Of a stretch of 64,000 nt of DNA, positions 35,543 through 44,916 are shown one piece after another; positions within the stretch are counted from its first letter, which is position 1; each line of letters starts with the position of its first letter. Under the pieces are notes generated by a model. It was not told where the DNA came from. It did no database searches and saw nothing but the letters and a program-made list of their open reading frames with translations. The stretch spans positions 1-64,000 of the forward strand of contig JBAXSI010000013.1 of the NCBI GenBank assembly GCA_037130755.1, read 5' to 3'. This DNA is from UBA10649 sp037130755. Lineage in GTDB: Bacteria; Actinomycetota; Actinomycetes; S36-B12. The translations under genes and the position numbers were made by a program.

Positions 35543-36670
35543 GTGGCCGATTTCGTGCCTGGTCTAGAAGGCGTGGTCGCCTTCGAGACCCAGATCGCGG
35601 AACCAGATCGCGATGGCAGCGTGCTGCGCTACCGCGGTGTCGACATCGAGGACCTCGTCGGCCGGGTCTCCTTCGGCAACGTTTGGGGACTGCTCGTCGA
35701 CAACGAGTTCAACCCCGGACTGCCGCCGGCAGAGCCCTTCCCCATTCCGATCCACTCCGGCGACGTGCGTGTGGACGTCCAGTCCGCGATCGCGATGCTC
35801 GCTCCCGCGTGGGGGCTGCAGCCTCTGCTCGACATCGATGACGACACCGCGCGCGAGAATCTCGCGCATGTGTCGGTCATGGCGTTGTCCTTTGTCGCCC
35901 AGTCCGCGCGCGGCATTGGCGTTCCCATGGTGCCGCAGGCACACATCGACGAGGCCACGACCATCGTGGAGCGCATGATGCGCCGCTGGCGCGGGGAGCC
36001 CGATCCCAGGCACGTCCAGGCAGTCGACGCGTACTTCGTGTCCGCCGCCGAGCACGGGATGAACGCCTCGACCTTCACTGCTCGCGTCATCGCCTCAACC
36101 GGTGCCGACGTCGCCGCCTCCATCTCGGGCGCGATCGGCGCCATGAGCGGGCCCCTGCACGGCGGCGCGCCGTCGCGCGTACTGGGCATGATCGAGGAGA
36201 TCGAACGGACGGGCGACGCGGAGGGCTACGTCCGGGGTGTTCTCGACCGCAACGAACGTCTGATGGGCTTCGGCCACCGCGTCTACCGCGCAGAGGACCC
36301 CCGGGCCCGCGTGCTGCGCAGGACGGCCCTTGAACTCGACGCCCCCCGCTACGAGGTAGCCGAGGCCCTCGAGAAGGCCGCGTTGAAGGAACTGCGCGAG
36401 CGCCGTCCCGACCGGGTGCTCGAGACCAACGTGGAGTTCTGGGCCGCCATCGTCCTGGACTTCGCCGAGGTTCCATCGAACATGTTCACGTCGATGTTCA
36501 CCTGCGCGCGACTGGCCGGCTGGAGCGCTCACATCCTCGAGCAGAAGCGCACCGGACGCCTCATCCGGCCGTCCGCACGCTACGTCGGTCCGGCCCCGCG
36601 CACGCCCGAGCAGGTGCCCGGCTGGGACGCCACCATGGTGGCTCCGAGCGGCTACACCGCCACCCTCTAG
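35543..36670 (+). CDS. citA: Citrate synthase 2
   Basis: 375 residues from GTG 35543. This start has GAGGAG at 6 bases and fits the short CitA N-terminus (VADFVPGLEGVVAF); ATG 35465 would add 26 non-family residues and sit against pdxH. Catalytic features: GPLHGGAPSRV, GFGHRVYR and FAEVPSNMFT (His, His, Asp/Glu region). It condenses acetyl-CoA with oxaloacetate. CitA next to serC matches the Mycobacterium tuberculosis region near Rv0884c-Rv0889c. Confidence 0.92.
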   Translation: MADFVPGLEGVVAFETQIAEPDRDGSVLRYRGVDIEDLVGRVSFGNVWGLLVDNEFNPGLPPAEPFPIPIHSGDVRVDVQSAIAMLAPAWGLQPLLDIDDDTARENLAHVSVMALSFVAQSARGIGVPMVPQAHIDEATTIVERMMRRWRGEPDPRHVQAVDAYFVSAAEHGMNASTFTARVIASTGADVAASISGAIGAMSGPLHGGAPSRVLGMIEEIERTGDAEGYVRGVLDRNERLMGFGHRVYRAEDPRARVLRRTALELDAPRYEVAEALEKAALKELRERRPDRVLETNVEFWAAIVLDFAEVPSNMFTSMFTCARLAGWSAHILEQKRTGRLIRPSARYVGPAPRTPEQVPGWDATMVAPSGYTATL

Positions 36671-36690
36671 GGTTAGGGATACCGCCCTAG
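36667..36690. promoter_or_regulatory. Inverted repeat CTAGGG / CCCTAG between citA and serC
   Basis: CTAGGG (36667-36672, starting in the citA stop codon) and CCCTAG (36685-36690) are exact inverses with a 12-base spacer. A second TTAGGG (36673-36678) sits inside. It ends just before the serC ribosome site. It could be an operator for serC or a small hairpin. Confidence 0.45.
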
Positions 36691-36708
36691 CACAGGAGAG
36701 AACCGTTC

Positions 36709-37842
36709 GTGGCCGTATCGCCTGAAGACATCCGCATCCCCGCTGACCTCCTCCCCGCCGACGGCCGCTTCGGCTCAGGGCCCTCGCGGGTCCGGCAGGC
36801 CCAGGTCGACGCCCTCGCAGGCGTGTGGCAGACCTACCTGGGCACCTCGCACCGGCAGAAGACCGTCAAGTCGCAGGTCGCGCGACTGCGCACGGGCCTC
36901 GCCGACCTGTTCGACCTGCCCGACGGGTACGAGGTCGTGCTCGGCAACGGCGGCTCCACGGCGTTCTGGGACATCGCCTCGTTCGGCCTGATCCGCGACC
37001 GCGCCCAGTTCCTGACGTTCGGCGAGTTCGGCGCCAAGTTCGCCAGCGGCGTCAAGAGCGCCCCGCACCTCGGCGACCCGACGATCCTCAAGGCCGATCC
37101 GGGCTCCGCGCCGTCCTTCGCCGCCGAGGTCGGCATCGACGCCTACTGCACGCCGCACAACGAGACGTCGACAGGTGTTGCCGTGACGCCGATCCGCGTC
37201 GCGGGCGCCGATTCCGACGCCCTCATGATCATCGACGCGACGAGCGCGGCAGGCGGCCTGGCCGTAGATCCGCGGCAAGTCGACACCTACTACTTCGCCC
37301 CGCAGAAGAGCTTCGGCTCGGACGGTGGCCTATGGTTCGCGCTCATGTCCCCTGCGGCGATCGCCAGGACAGCCGAGATCAAGGAGTCCGGACGCTGGAT
37401 CCCCGACTTCCTCGACCTGCAGACGGCCATCGACAACTCGCGCCTCGATCAGACCTACAACACGCCCGCGCTCGCGACGATCTTCCTGATGGCCGAGCAG
37501 GTCGACTGGTTCAACCACAACGGCGGCCTCAAGTGGTGCACCGCGCGCACAAGCGAGTCGTCCGGCGTGCTCTACAACTGGGCCGACGCCAGCCCGGTCG
37601 CGACGCCGTTCGTCACCGACCCGGCGTTGCGTTCTGGCGTGGTGGCGACGATCGACATCGACGACGCCATCGACGCCACGTCGATCACCCAGGCCCTGCG
37701 CATCAACGGCATCGTCGACACCGAGCCCTACCGCAAGCTCGGCCGCAACCAGCTCCGCGTGGCGGTGTTCCCGTCGGTCGAGCCCGACGACGTCCGCGCC
37801 CTCACCAACTGCGTCGACTACGTGATCACGCAGTTGTCGTGA
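36709..37842 (+). CDS. serC: Phosphoserine aminotransferase (actinobacterial type)
   Basis: 377 residues from GTG 36709 with CAGGAGAG upstream. Fold-type I PLP enzyme: GSGPSRVR, GTSHRQKTVK, LGNGGSTAFWD, HNETSTGV, and the PLP lysine in YFAPQKSFGSDGG. It makes 3-phosphoserine from 3-phosphohydroxypyruvate and glutamate in serine and PLP synthesis. The stop overlaps the next gene (GTGA). Confidence 0.95.
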   Translation: MAVSPEDIRIPADLLPADGRFGSGPSRVRQAQVDALAGVWQTYLGTSHRQKTVKSQVARLRTGLADLFDLPDGYEVVLGNGGSTAFWDIASFGLIRDRAQFLTFGEFGAKFASGVKSAPHLGDPTILKADPGSAPSFAAEVGIDAYCTPHNETSTGVAVTPIRVAGADSDALMIIDATSAAGGLAVDPRQVDTYYFAPQKSFGSDGGLWFALMSPAAIARTAEIKESGRWIPDFLDLQTAIDNSRLDQTYNTPALATIFLMAEQVDWFNHNGGLKWCTARTSESSGVLYNWADASPVATPFVTDPALRSGVVATIDIDDAIDATSITQALRINGIVDTEPYRKLGRNQLRVAVFPSVEPDDVRALTNCVDYVITQLS

Positions 37843-39023
37843 CACAGGTCGCCCAGTCAGGCGCGACCACGGCGCGACCGGTACGCAACCGGGTCACGTG
37901 GCTGGAGTACATCCAGCTCGCCTTCTGGGCCGCCTTCTTGTACGCCTTCGGCGCCACGAACGCGCTGCTGCGCGACGAGCAGGGCACGACCCGCTCTGTC
38001 GCCGGCTTCCACGGCACGGCCCTGGCCATTGGCGGCCTGATCGGCGCGCTGATCACAGCCAGGGTCATCGACATCTGGGGTCGCGGTCGAACCCTGCGAG
38101 TGTCCGCTGTTGCCGCGTCGGCGTCGATCCTCATCTACACGGTGCCGCACGGCACCCTGCCGGTCACGTTGGTGGGATCGTTCCTCGCAGCCCTGTTCGG
38201 CGGCTTCCTCCTGATCTCGATCAACGCCTTCCTGCTGGACTATCAGGGCCTCGCCGGCCCCACCGCGTTGACGGAGGCGAACGCGCTGGCCTCCTTCGCA
38301 GGAATCCTCGGCCCCCTGGCCATCGGGGCGGCCGCAGCCAGCGTCCTCGGCTGGCGTGCGGGCATGTGGACCATCGTCGTCGGCCTGCTGGCCATCGAGG
38401 TGTGGCGTGGGCGCGACCTCGACACGTACGGGACGAAGGGCCTGGCCGCTCACGAGGACGCACCCGGAAAGCTGCCACGCCGCGCCTACTGGTCGCTCGG
38501 CCTGATCATGTGCTTCCTGGGAGCGGAGTTCTGCCTGACGTTCTGGGGCGCCGATCTCCTCCGCGAGCGCTGCAACTTCGGGGCCGCCGCTGCTGCCGCG
38601 TCCATCGGCGCCATCAGCGGCGGGATGCTGGTCGGCCGACTGGCGGGCGCCCGCCTCGCGCAGAGCATCCCCACCGAGACGATCCTCAAGGGCTCGGTCG
38701 TGTTCGCCTTGGGTGCTTTCGCCATTGCTTGGGCGTTCACCTGGTGGCCGATCGTCGTCTTCGGCCTTTTCCTCACCGGCGTCGGTATCGGTGTCGACTG
38801 GCCGTTGAGCGTCGCGCGAACCGTTCGCGCGTCCGGTGGCATGACCGACAGGGCGTCGGCGAGCTCCTCTGTCGCGGGCAGCATCGCGATCGCCACGGCA
38901 CCGATCCTGCTCGGCGTGCTGTCAGATCGACTCGACGTCCATCTCGCGTTCCTGCTTGTGCCCGCCCTGTTGGTCGGCGCACTGACGATCCTGCTCATCC
39001 GGCCGGTCCCGGACCTGGCCTAG
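37839..39023 (+). CDS. MFS transporter coupled to serC
   Basis: 394 residues from GTG 37839, overlapping the serC stop, so translationally coupled; the longer frame is a shadow of serC. About 12 hydrophobic helices with MFS loop GALITARVIDIWGRGRTL. The mature family cannot be fixed. Coupling to serC suggests a substrate linked to serine or a metabolite export role, but this is inference only. It shares CTAG (39020-39023) with the convergent gene. Confidence 0.85.
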   Translation: MTQVAQSGATTARPVRNRVTWLEYIQLAFWAAFLYAFGATNALLRDEQGTTRSVAGFHGTALAIGGLIGALITARVIDIWGRGRTLRVSAVAASASILIYTVPHGTLPVTLVGSFLAALFGGFLLISINAFLLDYQGLAGPTALTEANALASFAGILGPLAIGAAAASVLGWRAGMWTIVVGLLAIEVWRGRDLDTYGTKGLAAHEDAPGKLPRRAYWSLGLIMCFLGAEFCLTFWGADLLRERCNFGAAAAAASIGAISGGMLVGRLAGARLAQSIPTETILKGSVVFALGAFAIAWAFTWWPIVVFGLFLTGVGIGVDWPLSVARTVRASGGMTDRASASSSVAGSIAIATAPILLGVLSDRLDVHLAFLLVPALLVGALTILLIRPVPDLA

Positions 39024-39892
39024 CCCGACAGTCGCGCGATGCCAGTACCCCCCGCGCGGATCCGCACCGAGGGCGGAAGCTCGACACGCAGAAGCCGGTT
39101 GTCGCGCTCACTCGCGACAAGGAGCGCCTTGCCATCCGGCGTCCACGTGATCGCCTCGCCCTGGAGCTGGAATGGCAGCGGGAACTCCCTGCGATTGCGA
39201 CCCGGCGGCAGGCCGTCGAACATCGTGCCGTTGACGTAGTCACGAAGTACGTATCGCGATCCATCGGGAGAGACAGCGCCGTCGGTCACCAGGCCGCCTT
39301 CAACGCGAATCGGCTTGGCGACATTGATCCCGCTGGTCGACAACTTCTTCGGCAGCACGTACAGGCTGCCGTGCGCGAGCTGCTTGGTGACGATCCACAG
39401 CTGCTGTGACTTCGGGTCGGCTAGCAGCGTCTCGGCATTGTGCGGACGATCCGCGTACCTGACGCGATACGTCTTGGCGGGCACCGTGACCGACGCGATC
39501 GTGGCCGGCTCACGGACGCGGTGGATCCGCACGTACGGCCACGAGTCGTTGTTGTCGCCGATGTCGGCGATCCACAAGACCGGCCGGCCCAACTTGTCGC
39601 GACCGGGTGCGATGGCCTCGATGTCCCGCGCGGGGATGCCGGCGATTCGCACCCTGGCCAGGGTCTTGCAGGTCTTGGCGTCGATCGCGTAGATGTACGG
39701 CCCGCCGCCGGAGTCGTTGTGGGTCCACAGCACGCCCGGATGCGAGGGCGACCACGCCAGGCCGCTCATCTCGGTCAGGCGCGAGTCACTGAATCGGCAG
39801 ACCTCGGTGACACCATCCTCCGCATGCGCGGGCGGGGCCGCCAGCCACGAGAGGGCAAGCAGGCTCAGCGCAAGAACCAGGAAGCGTCGCAT
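39020..39892 (-). CDS. Secreted beta-propeller-like protein
   Basis: 290 residues from ATG 39892; the longer frame to 40009 is not signal-like. A clear signal peptide (MRRFLVLALSLLALSWLAA, cleavage near AHA/EDG) is followed by a repeat-poor propeller: MSGLAWSPSHPGVLWTHNDS, DIEAIAPG, WIADIGDNNDSW, NAETLLADP, and GEAITWTPDGKALLVASE. It resembles SdiA-regulated/esterase-like extracellular propellers. Function unknown. It lies 4 bases after a 28-residue membrane ORF. Confidence 0.8.
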   Translation of the reverse strand: MRRFLVLALSLLALSWLAAPPAHAEDGVTEVCRFSDSRLTEMSGLAWSPSHPGVLWTHNDSGGGPYIYAIDAKTCKTLARVRIAGIPARDIEAIAPGRDKLGRPVLWIADIGDNNDSWPYVRIHRVREPATIASVTVPAKTYRVRYADRPHNAETLLADPKSQQLWIVTKQLAHGSLYVLPKKLSTSGINVAKPIRVEGGLVTDGAVSPDGSRYVLRDYVNGTMFDGLPPGRNRREFPLPFQLQGEAITWTPDGKALLVASERDNRLLRVELPPSVRIRAGGTGIARLSG

Positions 39893-39896
39893 CACG

Positions 39897-39983
39897 TCAC
39901 CGGATGATGGCAGCGACGAGCATGAAGCCGACCAGGGAGATGAGGACCACCAACGTGACGATGCGACGCGTGCGTGGGTCCAT
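39897..39983 (-). CDS. 28-residue single-pass membrane microprotein
   Basis: ATG 39983 to TGA 39897. The peptide starts MDPRTRRIVTLVVLISLVGF and ends MLVAAIIR: a charged start followed by one transmembrane helix of ~20 residues. Similar ~30-residue MDxRTRR-type membrane peptides occur in Actinobacteria as far as I recall. TACCCT lies 6 bases before the ATG, the leaderless layout seen elsewhere in this window. It sits just upstream of the secreted propeller gene, probably in one transcript. Confidence 0.65.
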   Translation of the reverse strand: MDPRTRRIVTLVVLISLVGFMLVAAIIR

Positions 39984-39989
39984 CCAGAC

Positions 39990-39995
39990 AGGGTA
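39990..39995 (-). promoter_or_regulatory. -10 box TACCCT for the membrane microprotein
   Basis: Read on the minus strand, TACCCT ends 6 bases before ATG 39983; no ribosome site is visible. Confidence 0.4.
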
Positions 39996-40010
39996 AACGG
40001 CGACAGCATG

Positions 40011-40054
40011 ACGGGGGTTGCGCGGCCCCTCTAACGCGGCCGCGCAACCCCCGT
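40011..40054 (-). terminator. Strong hairpin terminator after the NCS2 permease gene
   Basis: Arms 40011-40027 and 40038-40054 are perfectly complementary over 17 bases with a 10-base loop (CCTCTAACGC). It begins 8 bases past the permease stop (40062) on the minus strand. There is no U tract, as is usual in this GC range. Confidence 0.8.
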
Positions 40055-40061
40055 CATCGAG

Positions 40062-41519
<1,458 letters not shown>

Positions 41520-41605
41520 CTGCTTCCTCCGGGAGACGGGTCAAGGCACGCCGGGGAAGGCGACGGACGTCGGACGTTACGCGGGCAGAGTAGCGTGACG
41601 GTCTT

Positions 41606-41836
41606 ATGAGCGTGTTGCGACTCGACCAATCCGACGAGGATGCGATCCTCCCCGTATCCATCGGGACACTCGTGTGGTTTCTGGTGCTAGTCGGGCTGCT
41701 GTTTCAGCGATCCACACTTGAGGCAAATGGCACCTCATGGTGGATCTGGACGGCCGTGATCGGCGTCGTCAGCGGTGCCGGGGGCGTGCTGTTCCTGACG
41801 TGGCGAAAGCGTCGCGCCGTTGCCCGTCGCGCGTGA
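41606..41836 (+). CDS. DUF2530 two-helix membrane protein
   Basis: 76 residues from ATG 41606, with two transmembrane helices (about 17-34 and 46-65) and a basic C-terminus (WRKRRAVARRA). Matches the actinobacterial DUF2530 family. TAGCGT at 41591-41596 may be its -10 box. Next to a purine permease and DUF3027 this is a common actinobacterial order. Function unknown. Confidence 0.82.
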   Translation: MSVLRLDQSDEDAILPVSIGTLVWFLVLVGLLFQRSTLEANGTSWWIWTAVIGVVSGAGGVLFLTWRKRRAVARRA

Positions 41837-41858
41837 GTTGGTTCACGCTGCGCGCGGA

Positions 41859-42638
41859 CTAGGAGTGGCCGAGGTCGAGCGGGTCCCAGCCGATCTCGTC
41901 GGTGGCGACCTCCGTGCGCGGCTCGGTCTCGGTCTCGACCTCCGAGTGCGCACCGCATCCGAAGGCGAGGGCGACGACGCGACCGTCGGCCGGGCTCATC
42001 TCGTTCGCGCAGATCGCAAAGGCCTGACCCAGCGGTCCGCCGACGGGGAGCATGAAGCCGCAGGTCGCGCAGTCGAGGGCTGCCTGCCGGGCGACGGCGG
42101 TGGTCGGGCCGAAGTCGCCTTCGATCCAGCGATCTGACGCGTCGTCGCGACCCAGCGGCGAGAGCACGCGAACGCGGCCCAGCCCGATCTCCCACAGGCT
42201 CGGCTGCAGCGGCGCCAGGCCGGCAACCGACTCCAGGTCGTCTTCAGCGGTGAGGCCCGCGATCAGCCGGGGGTCGTTCGGATCGGTCGGCAGCACATCG
42301 CCCGGTCCGAGGTCTCCGGGACGGACTCGCTCGGCCCACGGCACCCACGCGGGCGCCACGAGTGCGTCCCGACCAGGAAGCAGCAGGACCTCGTCGATCG
42401 TGATGGTCTTGGCCCGGGGCGCCCGGGCGATCGTGACCGACCACCGCCAGCCGACGTACGCCTCGCTGAGGCAGATGAAACTGTGGGTGGCGACCCGCTC
42501 GCCCTCCATGACCACACCGAGGTGATCGCCGACCATGGCGTCCCCGACCTCCTCGACAGCGGCCGCGCGGGCAAGGTCGACGGCGGCCACGAGGGCCGTG
42601 TCCTTCTTCGCCTCGGTCGTGATCGTGCCTGGGGTCAT
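41859..42638 (-). CDS. DUF3027 protein
   Basis: 259 residues from ATG 42638 (MTPGTITTEAKKDTALVAAV), matching the actinobacterial DUF3027 family. The N-terminal helical part is followed by FICLSEAYVGWRWSVTI and a C-terminal Cys group (CATCGFML, ICANEM, GCGAH) that probably binds zinc. Function unknown. It is divergent from the DUF2771 lipoprotein gene (79 bases between starts). The longer frame to 42917 overlaps that gene and is rejected. Confidence 0.85.
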   Translation of the reverse strand: MTPGTITTEAKKDTALVAAVDLARAAAVEEVGDAMVGDHLGVVMEGERVATHSFICLSEAYVGWRWSVTIARAPRAKTITIDEVLLLPGRDALVAPAWVPWAERVRPGDLGPGDVLPTDPNDPRLIAGLTAEDDLESVAGLAPLQPSLWEIGLGRVRVLSPLGRDDASDRWIEGDFGPTTAVARQAALDCATCGFMLPVGGPLGQAFAICANEMSPADGRVVALAFGCGAHSEVETETEPRTEVATDEIGWDPLDLGHS

Positions 42639-42704
42639 GGACAGATTGTGTCCCACGTGTCCAATGCCACCGACTCTGGGTCGGATTGGCTCGCGCGCCA
42701 GCGG

Positions 42705-42710
42705 TAGTCT
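42705..42710 (+). promoter_or_regulatory. -10 box TAGTCT for the DUF2771 gene
   Basis: TAGTCT ends 7 bases before ATG 42718, with no ribosome site; fits leaderless transcription. Confidence 0.4.
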
Positions 42711-42717
42711 CACGAGC

Positions 42718-43179
42718 ATGAAGCGTGCGCGCACTGTCATGGTGCTGGCCGGTTCCGCCCTGCTCGCCGCCGGCCTGACCGCGTGCGACAAGCCGAACCC
42801 GGGAGCCAGTGTCTTCTCCGGCACCACTTCCCAGTGGCGGATGGCCGCATGCTGGTCAGGGACGTCAGCGCCCATCGACGTCAACAAGTGCGCCCGTGAC
42901 GTGGTCGACAATGCCAAGTCCGGCGTGACCGTGGGAACGGTCCCGGTGGTGCCGGGTCAGGTCATCGGCATCAGCGTCGACCCGGTCGTCGCCGACGCGG
43001 GCTGGACGGCCAAGGTCAACAACCAGAGCATCACGCCGGCGCCCATCACGAGCACCTACTTCCGGTTCACATTCCCGGACCTCTCGGCGGTTCCCCCTGA
43101 GGGCATCGTCATGACGATCGTGGCCGGCAAGGACGGCGCGACCAAGGGAATGTGGCTCTTCAAGATCGTCCCGGCCTGA
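42718..43179 (+). CDS. DUF2771-like lipoprotein
   Basis: 153 residues from ATG 42718. Lipoprotein signal with lipobox LTAC (Cys23), then a beta-rich domain with two further Cys (AACWSG, NKCARD) likely to form a disulphide, ending GKDGATKGMWLFKIVPA. Order DUF3027 - DUF2771 - csp is typical of Actinobacteria. Anchored on the outer face of the membrane; function unknown. Confidence 0.82.
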   Translation: MKRARTVMVLAGSALLAAGLTACDKPNPGASVFSGTTSQWRMAACWSGTSAPIDVNKCARDVVDNAKSGVTVGTVPVVPGQVIGISVDPVVADAGWTAKVNNQSITPAPITSTYFRFTFPDLSAVPPEGIVMTIVAGKDGATKGMWLFKIVPA

Positions 43180-43215
43180 CCCAACTCGCCGCCGGCTGAC
43201 CGCCGCGGCCGTTGC

Positions 43216-43599
43216 TCAGACGTCGAGGTCGTCGGCGACGGCGCGCAGCAGCGCGGCAACCTTCGTCGCATTGGCGTCCGGCGGGTACTTGCCGCGCCGC
43301 AGCTGGTTCGAGACCCCGTCGAGCAGCTTGATGACGTCCTCGACGATCACGGCCATGTCGTCGGCGGGCTTGCGCGAGCTCTTCACGATCGAGGGCGCGG
43401 CCGACAGGACCGACAGCGACAGCGCCTGCTTGCCACGACGTCCGTCGACAACGCCGAACTCCACCTTCGAGCCGGGCTTGAGCGCGGTCACGCCTGCAGG
43501 CAGCGTGGACACGTGCACGAAGACGTCATCGCCGTCGTCGGACGTGATGAACCCGAAGCCCTTCTCCGAGTCGTACCACTTGACGGTTCCCGTAGGCAC
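43216..43599 (-). CDS. cspB: Cold-shock-domain protein with C-terminal extension
   Basis: 127 residues from GTG 43599 with GAGG upstream. The first ~65 residues are a cold-shock domain with RNP1 KGFGFI and RNP2 VFVHVS. A ~60-residue helical extension (VEDVIKLLDGVSNQL...ALLRAVADDL) is typical of the actinobacterial CspB (Rv0871) type. It binds single-stranded RNA or DNA. The 131-base gap upstream contains a small TCCCCC/GGGGGA hairpin (43687-43701). Confidence 0.9.
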   Translation of the reverse strand: MPTGTVKWYDSEKGFGFITSDDGDDVFVHVSTLPAGVTALKPGSKVEFGVVDGRRGKQALSLSVLSAAPSIVKSSRKPADDMAVIVEDVIKLLDGVSNQLRRGKYPPDANATKVAALLRAVADDLDV

Positions 43600-43730
43600 G
43601 GCAGCCTCACTTCGTTGACACGCGGCCAGCCGACGGGGAGTCGGGTGCCCGGCACGGGCACTCCCCCGCGCCCCAAAAGGCTACCCTCCCCCGCAGGGGG
43701 AACCACCAGTCGCCCTGAGAGGCTTGGCCC

Positions 43731-43952
43731 ATGGCCGTTTCCCGAGCCGACCGCGTGATGCGGGTCGGCGCCGCGATCACGGCGCTGGGCCTGCTGTTCA
43801 CCCTGATCGCGATCCTGCCGCTGTTCTTCCCGTCGCTGGCACTGCCCAGCGCCCTGTGGTTCCTGTCGATGCTGACGGGTGTCGGGATCGTGGTCATCTG
43901 CGCCGGGCTCGTCATGAGCGCCCGCTCGCGGCGGGCGCCCGCCAAGCTCTAG
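43731..43952 (+). CDS. Small two-helix membrane protein
   Basis: 73 residues from ATG 43731 with GAGAGG upstream. Two hydrophobic helices (about 12-34 and 41-62) and a basic tail (SARSRRAPAKL). No family was recognised; similar short proteins accompany csp in actinobacterial genomes. The stop shares CTAG (43949-43952) with the convergent reductase gene. Confidence 0.7.
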   Translation: MAVSRADRVMRVGAAITALGLLFTLIAILPLFFPSLALPSALWFLSMLTGVGIVVICAGLVMSARSRRAPAKL

Positions 43953-44800
43953 GCGAGGGCTGAGCGCACGGCCTCGGCAACCGGCGTGGCCGGTCGGCCG
44001 AGCAGCTCTTCAAGGTCAGCCGGGTCGACGAACAGCTCACCCGCGGCGATCCCGCGGTCCACGTCAGCGAAGACCGTCGCCAGGGGTGCGGGCAGGCCAG
44101 CCCCCTCGAGAATGCCGACCAGAGCCTCCACCGGCACATCGGTGTACTCGACCTTCGTGCCCGTCGCATCCGAGAACACTGCCGCCAACTCGGTCAACGT
44201 GACAGCCTCGCCACCAAGCTCGTAGACCTTGCCCTCGTGCCCGTCCGTCGTCAGAACAACGGCGGCGGCTTCAGCGAAGTCGCTGCGCGGTGCCAGGCTG
44301 ACCCGACCCTCGCCAGCGGAGCCGACCATTCCGTGCTCGCGGTAGGTCGGCCACTGAGCCGTGTAGTTCTCCACGTACCAGCCGTTGCGCAGGGCAGTGC
44401 TCGGCAGACCGGACTCCTGCAGGTAGTTCTCGGTGGTCCCGTGATCGGCAAGCAGCAGCACCGACGACGTCGTGGCCTTGGGGCCGGACGTGTAGACAAG
44501 GCGCGAGACTCCAGCGCGCTTAGCCGCGTCGATCGCATTGCGATGCTGACCGGGCCGGTCATTGAAGTCGTTGCTGGAGACCAGCAGCACCGAGTCGGCA
44601 CCCGCGAAGGCAGCGTCGAGGCTGGCGGGGTCCGTGTAGTCGGCCGCCATCACCGTGACCCCGCGATCAGCCAGATCGGCGAGCTTGTCGGTCGACCTGC
44701 CGACTGCGGTGATCTCCGAGGCCGGCACACCTCGGTCCAGCAGTGCTTCGACGACGAGGTGGCCCAACTGGCCGGTGGCTCCGGTAACGACGATCGACAC
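43949..44800 (-). CDS. NmrA/QorB-like NAD(P)-binding oxidoreductase
   Basis: 283 residues from GTG 44800 with GGAGGAG upstream. Atypical SDR with nucleotide motif VTGATGQLGHLV, then AVGRSTDKLADL, DSVLLVSSNDF, YTSGPKATTSS and NGWYVENY. Closest in pattern to YtfG/QorB, an NADPH:quinone reductase, or the regulatory NmrA branch. It is divergent from the helicase-associated gene. Confidence 0.85.
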   Translation of the reverse strand: MSIVVTGATGQLGHLVVEALLDRGVPASEITAVGRSTDKLADLADRGVTVMAADYTDPASLDAAFAGADSVLLVSSNDFNDRPGQHRNAIDAAKRAGVSRLVYTSGPKATTSSVLLLADHGTTENYLQESGLPSTALRNGWYVENYTAQWPTYREHGMVGSAGEGRVSLAPRSDFAEAAAVVLTTDGHEGKVYELGGEAVTLTELAAVFSDATGTKVEYTDVPVEALVGILEGAGLPAPLATVFADVDRGIAAGELFVDPADLEELLGRPATPVAEAVRSALA

Positions 44801-44903
44801 GTGCTCCTCCTGAGGTCAGGGCGACCGCTCAGTCGCACTCAAGCGGGGGTAACCGCCCAACGCCGCGATCTGTTCCCGCGGAGAGCAGTCATGTGGGGGC
44901 GCG

Positions 44904-44909
44904 TAACGT
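44904..44909 (+). promoter_or_regulatory. -10 box TAACGT for the helicase-associated gene
   Basis: TAACGT ends 7 bases before ATG 44917, with no ribosome site; this favours ATG 44917 over GTG 44893. Confidence 0.4.
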
Positions 44910-44916
44910 GGCTCTG

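Noticed and set aside
41520..41605. Possible purine riboswitch ahead of the NCS2 permease
   Set aside because: The gap is only 86 bases and holds no three-way junction or conserved loop sequences; it reads as ordinary divergent promoter DNA.
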